DNA of 30,816 nucleotides from DAOMOD01 sp964526035 (lineage in GTDB: Bacteria; Pseudomonadota; Gammaproteobacteria; Xanthomonadales; BPKI01). Both the position numbers and the translations under genes were made by a program. Below, piece by piece: positions 20,486-28,181 of the stretch (positions are counted from its first letter, which is position 1; each line of letters starts with the position of its first letter). The stretch spans positions 1 through 30,816 of the forward strand of contig CAZGKE010000024.1 of assembly GCA_964526035.1 (NCBI GenBank), given 5' to 3'. The notes beneath the pieces were generated by a model. It saw only the letters and a program-made list of their open reading frames with translations. It made no database searches and was not told the origin of the DNA.

Positions 20486-21964
20486 TCAGGCGTTGCGGAT
20501 GTCCGCGGTCTGGTCGACTTCGACCGCGCGCAGGATCTTGAAGCCGGCGATGGCCAGGGCGGCCGCCACCAGCGGGCTCAGCAGGTTGAAGAAAGCGTAG
20601 GGCAGATAGGCGAAGGTGGCTACGCCAAGTGTAGCGGCCATGTAGGCGCCGCAGGTATTCCACGGCACCAGCACGGAGGTCATGGTGCCGGCATCCTCCA
20701 GCGCGCGCGACAGGTTCACCGGCGCCAGTCCACGCTTCTCGAATTCAAGCCGGTAGATGCGACCGGGAAGGACGATGGCGATGTACTGGTCGGCAGCGAC
20801 GATGTTGACGCCGATGGCGGTGAGCAGCACGGCGATGATCAGCGACGCTGTACTCTTTGCGGCCGCGAGCACGCTGCGGATCAGCCGCTCGAGCATGCCC
20901 AGACGCTCCATCACCGCACCGAACGACAGCGCGCACATGATCAGCCATATGGTGTTGAGCATGCTCGCCATGCCGCCGCGCTGCAGCAGTTTGTTCAGTG
21001 CTTCGGAGCCGGTATCGAGATCGAAGCCGGCAGACAGCGCCTTCCAGCTCCCTGCCAGCAATGCCAGCGGCGTTGCAAGCGCGTCGTTGCCCGCCGCAGC
21101 GATGGTCAGCGTCGGCTGGAACAGCACCGCGAACAGCGCGCCCGCCAGGGCGCCGATGAAGATGGTGGGAAATGCCGGGGTGCGGCGCCACGCCATCCAC
21201 AGCACCAGCACCAGCGGGACCAGCAGGTGCACACCGACGCTGAACTGCGCATCGATGGCCTCGCGCAGCGCTGCCAGCGTCCCGGCATCGCTGCCGTCGC
21301 CGCCGCGGATACCGATCACCGTGAACAGCGCAAGAGCGATGATGAAGCTCGGACCGGTGGTCCAGATCATATGGCGGATATGGCTGAACAGCTCACTGCC
21401 GGCGCTGGCCGGGGCCAGGTTGGTGGTGTCCGACAGCGGCGACATCTTGTCGCCGAAATAGGCGCCGGAAATGATCGCACCGGCGGTCACTTCCGGCGAC
21501 ATGCCGAGACCCACGGCCACACCCATGAGCGCCACGCCTAGGGTGCCGGCGGTGGTCCAGGAACTGCCGATCGACAGCGCCACCAGCGCGCACAGCACGC
21601 AGGCGGCAGGATAGAAGAAGCTCGGATGCAGGATCGCCAGTCCATAGTGGATCAGCGAGGGAACGGTGCCGCTGAGGATCCAGGTGCCGATCAGCGCGCC
21701 GACGGCCAGCAGAATGAACATGGCGCCGGTACCCAGTGCAAGGCCATGCACCATGGCTTCCTGGATGTGCTCCCAGCGGTATCCGTTCTTCCAGCCCACC
21801 AGCCCGGCGATGCCCATCGCAAGGAGCAGGGCGATCTGGTTGGCACCGTAGGAGGAATCGTCGCCGAACAGGTAAACGGAAAGCGCCAGCAGGACGATCA
21901 AGACGCCCAATGGAATGAGCGCGTCGACCAGGGACGGCGCGCGCGGCTGCTGGCTTTCGGTCAT
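20486..21964 (-). CDS. nhaC: Na+/H+ antiporter, NhaC family
   Basis: A 492-residue polytopic protein with about 11-12 membrane segments. Family-typical sequence is seen in SLVDALIPLGVLIVLLALSV, WTTAGTLGVALMGVAVGLGM, GAIISGAYFGDKMSPLSDTTNLAP (the conserved GDKxSPLSDTT motif) and IVAADQYIAIVLPGRIYR. It should exchange sodium for protons across the inner membrane; some relatives exchange malate/lactate instead. MTESQQPRAPS (21964) was taken as start; the frame is open to 22054 but that part has no family match. It is divergent from the Nudix gene 70 bp away and is followed by the AGCS symporter gene. Confidence 0.9.
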   Translation of the reverse strand: MTESQQPRAPSLVDALIPLGVLIVLLALSVYLFGDDSSYGANQIALLLAMGIAGLVGWKNGYRWEHIQEAMVHGLALGTGAMFILLAVGALIGTWILSGTVPSLIHYGLAILHPSFFYPAACVLCALVALSIGSSWTTAGTLGVALMGVAVGLGMSPEVTAGAIISGAYFGDKMSPLSDTTNLAPASAGSELFSHIRHMIWTTGPSFIIALALFTVIGIRGGDGSDAGTLAALREAIDAQFSVGVHLLVPLVLVLWMAWRRTPAFPTIFIGALAGALFAVLFQPTLTIAAAGNDALATPLALLAGSWKALSAGFDLDTGSEALNKLLQRGGMASMLNTIWLIMCALSFGAVMERLGMLERLIRSVLAAAKSTASLIIAVLLTAIGVNIVAADQYIAIVLPGRIYRLEFEKRGLAPVNLSRALEDAGTMTSVLVPWNTCGAYMAATLGVATFAYLPYAFFNLLSPLVAAALAIAGFKILRAVEVDQTADIRNA

Positions 21965-22034
21965 ACAGGCTCCCCTCCGGCTCCCCCGCCGGGATGGTGG
22001 CGTACCATACGGTGGCCCCACTGCCCTGACAAGC

Positions 22035-22631
22035 ATGAACCGTTCCGAGTCCACTTTCCCGCTGTCCGTGCCCGCCGATGACCCGCGTGTGCCGCTTCTG
22101 GATGCCCTGGCCCACTACGGCATGCGCCATCCAGAAGAGAGCAAGGTGGCCGACCAGTTCCGTGCCTTCGTTGCCTCTCACCCGGACTGTCTGCACCGCG
22201 AGTTGGCCCACGGCCACCTGACCGCTTCCGCATGGCTGGTCGATGCCAACGGAGAGCGCGCGCTATTGCTGCACCACCGCAAGCTGGGCCGCTGGCTGCA
22301 GCCCGGTGGCCATGCCGATGGTGATGCGGACCTCGCGGCGTCGGCGCTGCGCGAGGCAGAGGAGGAGACCGGCATCACAGGTCTGCAGGTCGACCTCCAC
22401 ATCTTCGATCTCGACCGCCACCGGATCCCCGAACGCGGCCGCGAGGCCGAGCATTGGCATTACGATGTGCGCTACATGATGCGCGCGCCACCTGGCGCCA
22501 GTGCCGTGATCAATCACGAGTCGCGCGGCATGGCGTGGCGCGACATCGTAGCCTTGGCCGACGACCAGACCATCGACGTATCCATTCGTCGCATGGCGCA
22601 CAAGTGGCTGCTGCGCCCCAAGTCCGGGTAG
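22035..22631 (+). CDS. Nudix hydrolase
   Basis: A 198-residue pyrophosphohydrolase. An N-terminal helical part (about 15-58) precedes the Nudix fold. The box is PGGHADGDADLAASALREAEEETGI (90-114), with R106, E107, E110, E111 and G113 present. The first Glu of the GX5E motif is A98, with D97 adjacent; the PGGHADGD subgroup often varies there. Its substrate cannot be told. ATG 22035 gives the MNRSESTFPLS start, preferred over an upstream start within the divergent gene's control region. It ends 87 bp before the convergent ECF sigma gene, and nothing is seen between them. Confidence 0.88.
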   Translation: MNRSESTFPLSVPADDPRVPLLDALAHYGMRHPEESKVADQFRAFVASHPDCLHRELAHGHLTASAWLVDANGERALLLHHRKLGRWLQPGGHADGDADLAASALREAEEETGITGLQVDLHIFDLDRHRIPERGREAEHWHYDVRYMMRAPPGASAVINHESRGMAWRDIVALADDQTIDVSIRRMAHKWLLRPKSG

Positions 22632-22718
22632 CCGCGGCAGCAGTCGAGAGCATTCGGCATGCAGCGCCGGTCGCGGCATTCGCCGCACCTGTCCGCTTGC
22701 CGAAAGGCAGTGCCTGGT

Positions 22719-23273
22719 TCAGCTGCCCTCGATTTGCGCGTGCAGGAGCGCGCGGGCGCGCTGCCAGTCGCGACGCACGGTTCGCGTGGAGACCCCCCGC
22801 ATCTCGGCGATCTCGTTTTCACTGAGGCCGCCGAAAAAGCGCAGCTCCACCAGTTCGCGATGCGCCGGATTGATCTCCTCCAGGAGATTCAGCGCGCGAT
22901 CGATGTCGAGCAGGTCGGCGCTGCCGGCGCTGTCCTCGGCGATGGTATCGGTCAGCGTCACTTCGGCCAGACCGTCACCGCGCTTGGCCGCATGCTTTCG
23001 GCGCGCATCGTCGACCAGGATGAAACGCATGGCGCGGGCAGCGCAGGCCATCAGGTGCTGGCGGTCGGCAGGACACAGCCCATCGCCGATATGCAGGCGC
23101 AGGTAGGCTTCGTTGACCAGCGCGGTCGGCGTCAATGTCGCGCCGGGTGCCATGCGCGACAGACGCGCCTGCGCGAGGCGCTTGAGCTCGGGGTAGAGCA
23201 TTTCGTACACGCCGTCGAGAGCGCCCTGGTCGCCGTCCCGGACTCTCGCGAGATACTCGGTGATTTCGGACAT
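22719..23273 (-). CDS. ECF sigma factor, kinase-associated type (TIGR02999-like)
   Basis: A 184-residue sigma70-family factor with region 2 (LYPELKRLAQARL, then LTPTALVNEAYLRL, typical of the Sig-70 X6/ECF43-like subgroup) and region 4 with HTH LSENEIAEMRGVSTRTVRRDW (region about 150-180). The subgroup is repeatedly found beside eukaryote-like Ser/Thr kinases, as here, and lacks a classical anti-sigma. No ribosome-binding site is visible; instead TACAAT (23286-23281) ends 7 nt before the ATG, hinting at a leaderless mRNA. It lies 79 bp downstream of the isovaleryl-CoA dehydrogenase gene, separated by a hairpin. Confidence 0.88.
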   Translation of the reverse strand: MSEITEYLARVRDGDQGALDGVYEMLYPELKRLAQARLSRMAPGATLTPTALVNEAYLRLHIGDGLCPADRQHLMACAARAMRFILVDDARRKHAAKRGDGLAEVTLTDTIAEDSAGSADLLDIDRALNLLEEINPAHRELVELRFFGGLSENEIAEMRGVSTRTVRRDWQRARALLHAQIEGS

Positions 23274-23320
23274 GGCGGGAATTGTAGGGTGGATCGGCCG
23301 GGACTTGGGGTGGAGGGCTC

Positions 23321-23348
23321 AGGGCCTGGGGCCCAGGGCCCAGGCCCT
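23321..23348 (-). terminator. GC-rich hairpin after the isovaleryl-CoA dehydrogenase gene
   Basis: Arms AGGGCCTGGG (23321-23330) and CCCAGGCCCT (23339-23348) form a perfect 10-bp stem with an 8-nt loop, 4 bp after the stop codon of the dehydrogenase on the minus strand. No T-tract follows, so it is a terminator-like or 3'-stabilising structure separating the leucine operon from the ECF gene. Confidence 0.55.
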
Positions 23349-23352
23349 CAGC

Positions 23353-24510
23353 TCAGCCCCTTCCCTCGAACAGCTCGCGTCCGATCAGCATGCGCCGAAT
23401 CTCGTTGGTGCCCGCGCCGATCGCATAGAGCTTGGCATCACGCAGGATGCGGCCGGTCGGATACTCATTGATGTAGCCATTGCCACCGAGGCACTGGATG
23501 CCCTCCAGCGCCACCTGCACGGCGGCGTCGGAGGCGTGCAGCAGGCAGCTTGCCGCATCCACGCGCGAGCTGTGCCCGGCGTCGTAGTCGCGCGCCACCT
23601 GGTAGGCGTAGGCGCGGCTCGACTGCAGGGCGGTGTACATGTCGGCAATCTTGGCCTGCATGATGCCGAAGGCGCCGATCGGCTGGTCGAATTGTCGGCG
23701 CTCACGCACATAGGCGAGCGAGATGTCGAGAGCCGCCTGCATCAGGCCGATGGGACCGCCGCTCAGCACCAGGCGCTCGGTGTTCAGGCCCGACATCAGC
23801 ACCTTGACGCCCTGGTTGACCTCGCCCAGCACGTTCTCTTGCGGAATCTCGCAGTCCTCGAACACCAGCTCGCAGGTGTTGGAGCCGCGCATGCCGAGTT
23901 TGTCGAGCTTCTGTGCTGTGGAGAATCCCTTCATGTCGCGTTCGACGATGAAGGCGGTCATGCAGCGGCTGCCGCTGTCCTTGCCGGCGGTGCGCATGTA
24001 GACCACCAGCACGTCGGCTTCAGGTCCATTGGTGATCCACATCTTGCTGCCATTGGCTACCCAGCGGTCGCCCTTCTTCTCGGCGCGGCAGCCCATCGAA
24101 CCGACCACGTCGGAGCCGGCGCCCGGCTCGCTCATGGCGAGCGCGCCCTTGTGCTCGCCGCTGCACAAGCCGGGCAGGTATCTTTGTCGTTGCGCTTCGT
24201 TGCCGTTGGTATAAAGGTTTTGCACACACAGGTTGGAGTGCGCGCCGTAGCTCAGGCCCACCGAGCCCGAAGCCCGCGAAATCTCTTCCATGGCCAGCAG
24301 GTGGGCCAGGTAGCCCATCTCCGAACCGCCATACTCGCCCGGCAAGGTGATGCCCAGCAGACCCAGTTCGCCCAGCTTCGGCCACAGGTCCTGCGGGAAC
24401 TCGTTGGCTTCGTCAATGGCGGCGGCGCGGGGAGCGATCTCGATGTCGGCGAAGCGGCGCACCGCCTCGCGCAGCGCATCGAGTTCTTCACCAAGCGGAA
24501 AGGTGCGCAT
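23353..24510 (-). CDS. ivd: Isovaleryl-CoA dehydrogenase
   Basis: A 385-residue acyl-CoA dehydrogenase that oxidises isovaleryl-CoA to 3-methylcrotonyl-CoA in leucine breakdown. The substrate call rests on the catalytic base: E245 in MSGLNTERLVLSGGP, the IVD-specific position, while the base position used by other family members reads YAIGAGTNEIRR with alanine (A366) rather than EGT. FAD-binding motifs MSEPGAGSD and WITNG are present, and HASDAAVQVALEGIQCLGGNGYINEYP is normal. The start MRTFPLGEELD (24510) follows the leucine dehydrogenase stop by 10 bp with AAGGGA as ribosome-binding site; an upstream extension overlaps that gene. Confidence 0.94.
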   Translation of the reverse strand: MRTFPLGEELDALREAVRRFADIEIAPRAAAIDEANEFPQDLWPKLGELGLLGITLPGEYGGSEMGYLAHLLAMEEISRASGSVGLSYGAHSNLCVQNLYTNGNEAQRQRYLPGLCSGEHKGALAMSEPGAGSDVVGSMGCRAEKKGDRWVANGSKMWITNGPEADVLVVYMRTAGKDSGSRCMTAFIVERDMKGFSTAQKLDKLGMRGSNTCELVFEDCEIPQENVLGEVNQGVKVLMSGLNTERLVLSGGPIGLMQAALDISLAYVRERRQFDQPIGAFGIMQAKIADMYTALQSSRAYAYQVARDYDAGHSSRVDAASCLLHASDAAVQVALEGIQCLGGNGYINEYPTGRILRDAKLYAIGAGTNEIRRMLIGRELFEGRG

Positions 24511-24520
24511 GGGTCGTCCC

Positions 24521-25624
24521 TTACTGCCCGCGCATCCGACCCTGGAAGCGCGGCGGCACATTGCCCATGTGCGGCAGCTTGATGCGACCGATCGAGGCGA
24601 TGCGTTCTTCGGCCATGGTGTCGGCGGCCTTGAAGGTGGGGATGCCGTCGCGTCTGGAGATCTGGAAGATCTTGCCGAGGTTGTAGTAGATGGTGCGCAT
24701 CATGCGCATGGCACGCTCGCGGTTGTAGCCGTCGAATTCGATGGAGACGTTCATCAGGCCGCCTGCATTTACCGCGTAGTCGGGGGCGTACAGGATGCCG
24801 CGTTTCTCTACCTCGTAGCCGATCTCGTCGGTGGCCAGCTGATTGTTGGCCGCGCCGCAGATGACCTTGGCCTTGAGGCGGGGCAGGGTCTGCTCGTTGA
24901 CCGTGGAGCCGAGTGCGCAGGGGCTGTAGACGTCGACGTCGCAGTCGTAGATGTCGTCCAGTCCCACTGCCTCGCAGCCGTATTCGTCGACGCAGCGCTG
25001 CACCGCGACCTGATTCATGTCGGTCACGAACACCTTGGCGCCGTGCTCGCGCAGCAGCTTGACGAACTCGAAGCCGACGTGACCCACGCCCTGGACCGCG
25101 AAACTGTACTTGCCGACATCCTCGTCGCCGAACTTGTGGCTGAGCGAGGCAAGCAGGCCCTGCAGCGTGCCGTATGCGGTAAACGGGGACGGGTCGCCCG
25201 AACCGCCGTGCACCTGATGCACGCCGGTCACGAACTCGGTTTCCTTGAGTACGTATTCCATGTCGTTGACGTCGATACCGACGTCCTCGGCGGTGATGTA
25301 GCGGCCGTTCAGCGAATTGACGAAGCGGCCAAGCGCGCGGAACAGCGCTTCCGACTTGTCCTTGGACGGGTCACCGATGATCACCGACTTGCCACCGCCC
25401 AGGTTGAGCCCGGCGACCGCCGCCTTGTAGGTCATGCCCTTGGAGAGGCGCAGCACATCATCCAGGGCATCCTGTTCGGTGCGATAGGGCCACATGCGCA
25501 GGCCGCCCAGCGCCGGACCCAGCACCGTGTTGTGGATGGCAATGATCGCCTTCAGGCCGGCGTCCTTGTTGTGGCAGAAAATGACTTCCTCGTGGCCGGT
25601 GGTGGCAAGCGTTTCGAACAGCAT
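24521..25624 (-). CDS. ldh: Leucine dehydrogenase (Glu/Leu/Phe/Val family)
   Basis: A 367-residue NAD-dependent enzyme interconverting leucine and 2-ketoisocaproate plus ammonium. Catalytic lysines lie at K67 (MTYKAAVAGLNLGG) and K79 (GGGKSVI), matching K68 and K80 of Bacillus leucine dehydrogenase; the dinucleotide motif is VQGVGHVG at 177-184, then the acidic D202. CGAANNQLA and NAGGLMNVS complete the family. Short length and LATTGHEEVIF start favour leucine/valine over glutamate. ATG 25624 has GGAG about 9 nt upstream; the frame is open to 25795 but without family match. It is the first gene of the ldh-ivd operon. Confidence 0.93.
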   Translation of the reverse strand: MLFETLATTGHEEVIFCHNKDAGLKAIIAIHNTVLGPALGGLRMWPYRTEQDALDDVLRLSKGMTYKAAVAGLNLGGGKSVIIGDPSKDKSEALFRALGRFVNSLNGRYITAEDVGIDVNDMEYVLKETEFVTGVHQVHGGSGDPSPFTAYGTLQGLLASLSHKFGDEDVGKYSFAVQGVGHVGFEFVKLLREHGAKVFVTDMNQVAVQRCVDEYGCEAVGLDDIYDCDVDVYSPCALGSTVNEQTLPRLKAKVICGAANNQLATDEIGYEVEKRGILYAPDYAVNAGGLMNVSIEFDGYNRERAMRMMRTIYYNLGKIFQISRRDGIPTFKAADTMAEERIASIGRIKLPHMGNVPPRFQGRMRGQ

Positions 25625-25983
25625 GGGATGCGACTCCGCGAAAGGATTGGGGTAGGTGGACCCGCCACATCGAGCTCGGCGGCGAGGTTGAACGTGGATT
25701 CGATGTCTGCCCTTCGGTGCAGCCTGTCGGCAGCGCAGCATTGCACTTGAGGACGTCCGCAGCCATCGCTGCGCGACATTCTCGAATCGCGACACTGCGC
25801 CTTGCTGCGCTCAACTCAATTGGCGGCCGTCGAGCGGGCAGGTTCCTGGAAATTTTCCCTCCCTTGGCGCACGCATCCTCGCGGGCGCGGGCGTGAAGGC
25901 GGCGCATATTGTAGGGGTTTGCGTAGCGCCGCGCATGGGCGGGTGTTTCGATGCTCCGGCAGGAACCCACCGGAAGCGAGGCG
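25625..25983. promoter_or_regulatory. Upstream region of the leucine operon
   Basis: This 359-bp gap between the cache kinase stop and leucine dehydrogenase has no convincing gene on either strand. On the minus strand a TACAAT hexamer (25913-25908), about 280 bp before the ATG, has no good -35 partner. A small palindrome GGAAATTTTCC lies at 25849-25859. An Lrp- or other-type leucine-responsive site cannot be recognised by eye. Confidence 0.35.
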
Positions 25984-28140
25984 TTACGGTGGCGCTGGCT
26001 GCAGCAGCGCCTCGGCGTCGGCGATGGCCACCACCACCCAGCCCAGCGGATCGACCCGGTCGAAGGCCACGATTTCCGGCCTGCCGAACGCGTTTGTCTC
26101 GAAATGCCCGACGTCGCGCTCTTCAAGCAGCTCGAACAGCTGCGGATCGGCGAATCGCACAAGGTTCAGCTCGTCGCCATCCATCGCCTGTGGCCTCAGC
26201 ATCGAGGCGGCCGCTATTACCAGTCCATCGGCGTCGAGCAGCATCACCTCGCGCACCGCCGAACCGGCGTGATCGCTCTGCAGGTTGCGCACCAGGTTGT
26301 TGAGTTTGACCGTCAGAGAGACGACGCCCAGCAGCGGACCGCCTGGATCGCGAATGGCGTGGCTGACCGGCAGCTTGACGGCGCCGTCGACCGCGCTGAC
26401 GAACGGCCGACCCCAGACCGCGCGTCGACTGTCCTGCGCCGCCCGATACCATGGTCTGGTGCGCCCATCGAACCCATCACGCACTTCGGCCAGCCCCGGA
26501 TAGCGGTAGGTGACGCCGGACTCCAGTGCCACCAGGAACTCTGCCACTCCGCTCTGTGCGACCTGACTTTCAGCCGGACCCACCGCGCCCATGACCTCGC
26601 GCACGTGCTCGAACAGTTCGGCGGCGTAGCGCCGCAGGTGCAGCACGCGACGGATCTCGCCGCTGACCGCCTCTCGGTCGACGTCGGGTGCGGCGATCCA
26701 GGCGCCGTGCTGCAGGCTCACCGGATCCGCATAGCCGGGCCGTGCACGGAAGTCGGCGGGCATGCTTTCGGCGCGCCGGAAATCCTCCGCCCAGTAGATG
26801 GGGTCCTCGCTCTCGCGGCCATGCTGGACCAGCTGTGCAGCCATCGCTGCAAGAGCGTCGAGTTCTCCCTGCAGGATCAGCATGCGCGTCTGCAGACGGT
26901 CGCCCTTGCGGACTACCCGCTCGATGAGTTCGCCGATGCGTCGATCGTGTTCGAACTGTGCGTGCAGTTCGCGCTCGTGCTGCCACAGCAAAAGGCTGAT
27001 GATCGTGGCGGCCGTCGCGATGACGCCGAGCAGCGCCAGCATCGCCAGCTGGCGATGCCTTGACAGAAAGCGCGCGGCCACCTGCCAGGGGTTGTCGGGA
27101 CGCGCCTCCACTGCCTCGCCGCGCAGATAGCGGCGGATGTCGGCGGCGAAGGCGCGCACGCTCGGGTAACGCCGATCCGGATCGTAGGCCGTGGCCCGCG
27201 CAACGATGGCCTTGAGCTCCCGCGGCACCGCAATTCCACTGCAGGCCGGCGCCATCGGATTGATCCGTCCATGGGCGGCGTTCTCCAGCACTTCGAATGC
27301 GGTGCGTCCGCCGTAAGGCGCGCCCAGCGTGACCAGCTCCTGCAGCATCAGGCCGAGTGCGCACTGGTCGGTATGCGGACCGATGTCATCGCCGCGTCCC
27401 TGCGCCTGCTCCGGCGCCATGTAGCGCGGCGTGCCGACCACGGCGCCGGCCTGGGTGGTCCCGGCGTCGCTGCCCGAAGGTGTCGCGGCCGCTGCCAGGG
27501 TGGCATCGTCGGATTCGCCCATCACCCGGCAGATGCCCCAATCCATCAGGTACACCTCATTGTGGCGGCCGATCATTACATTGGCCGGCTTCAGGTCGCG
27601 GTGCACCACGCCCTTGCTGTGCGCGTAGGCCACGGCATCGCACACCTTCAGAAAATGCTCGAGGCGCGCGGGCAGCGCGTGGGTGTCGTCAGGCTGACGG
27701 CCGTGCTGGTGAGACTCCAGCGCGCTGTCCAGGAACTCCGCGAACGTGCGGCCTTCGATCAGCTTCATGGTGTAGGCCGGAACGCCGTCCTCCGCCACTT
27801 CCAGCGCGTACACCGGTACCACGTGCGGGTGGTCGAGTTGCGCGGTGATCTGCACCTCGCGCAGAAAGCGCGCCTGCATGTCCTCGCTGTCCACCGCGTC
27901 CGCCGCCAGCGCCTTGAGCGCCACCTTGCGCAGCAGTTCGGTATCGCGTGCCACGTGCACCACGGCCATGCCGCCTTTGCCGGCTTCACCGACGATGACG
28001 TAGCGTGAGACCGGTGGGCTGTCCTGCGCTGCACGCCCAGGGTCCTCAGTGCGCGAACCCGCGCCTGTCAGGCTGATGGTGGCTGCACCCGGCCGCCGCA
28101 GGCGATCAGGGATAGTCCCGGACCAGTTCACGGTGGCCAT
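25984..28140 (-). CDS. Transmembrane Ser/Thr kinase with C-terminal cache sensor domain
   Basis: A 718-residue kinase. The kinase domain (about 47-340) has VGEAGKGGMAVVHVA (glycine loop), K76 in VALKAL, HRDLKPANV (H180-D182), the metal motif as D200-W201-G202 (DWG, not DFG) and MAPEQAQG. A single membrane segment (about 364-386, LAMLALLGVIATAATIISLLLW) precedes a long extracytoplasmic C-terminal part (390-718) with GFDGRTRPWYRAA and SLTVKLNNLVRNLQSD, which fits a double-cache sensor, as in chemoreceptors. Only one membrane segment is present, so the cache ends the protein. It follows the upstream kinase gene by 41 bp. An AGGAGG about 18 nt upstream is further than usual. The ligand is unknown. 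Confidence 0.9.
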   Translation of the reverse strand: MATVNWSGTIPDRLRRPGAATISLTGAGSRTEDPGRAAQDSPPVSRYVIVGEAGKGGMAVVHVARDTELLRKVALKALAADAVDSEDMQARFLREVQITAQLDHPHVVPVYALEVAEDGVPAYTMKLIEGRTFAEFLDSALESHQHGRQPDDTHALPARLEHFLKVCDAVAYAHSKGVVHRDLKPANVMIGRHNEVYLMDWGICRVMGESDDATLAAAATPSGSDAGTTQAGAVVGTPRYMAPEQAQGRGDDIGPHTDQCALGLMLQELVTLGAPYGGRTAFEVLENAAHGRINPMAPACSGIAVPRELKAIVARATAYDPDRRYPSVRAFAADIRRYLRGEAVEARPDNPWQVAARFLSRHRQLAMLALLGVIATAATIISLLLWQHERELHAQFEHDRRIGELIERVVRKGDRLQTRMLILQGELDALAAMAAQLVQHGRESEDPIYWAEDFRRAESMPADFRARPGYADPVSLQHGAWIAAPDVDREAVSGEIRRVLHLRRYAAELFEHVREVMGAVGPAESQVAQSGVAEFLVALESGVTYRYPGLAEVRDGFDGRTRPWYRAAQDSRRAVWGRPFVSAVDGAVKLPVSHAIRDPGGPLLGVVSLTVKLNNLVRNLQSDHAGSAVREVMLLDADGLVIAAASMLRPQAMDGDELNLVRFADPQLFELLEERDVGHFETNAFGRPEIVAFDRVDPLGWVVVAIADAEALLQPAPP

Positions 28141-28181
28141 TGGGTCGTCACCCTGGTTGTCCTCCTTCGAAACCGGTGGTT

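Noticed and set aside
24521..25795. Extended start for leucine dehydrogenase upstream of 25624
   Set aside because: The extra 57 residues lack family similarity, are Arg/Cys-rich, and the ATG at 25624 has its own GGAG and normal family N-terminus.
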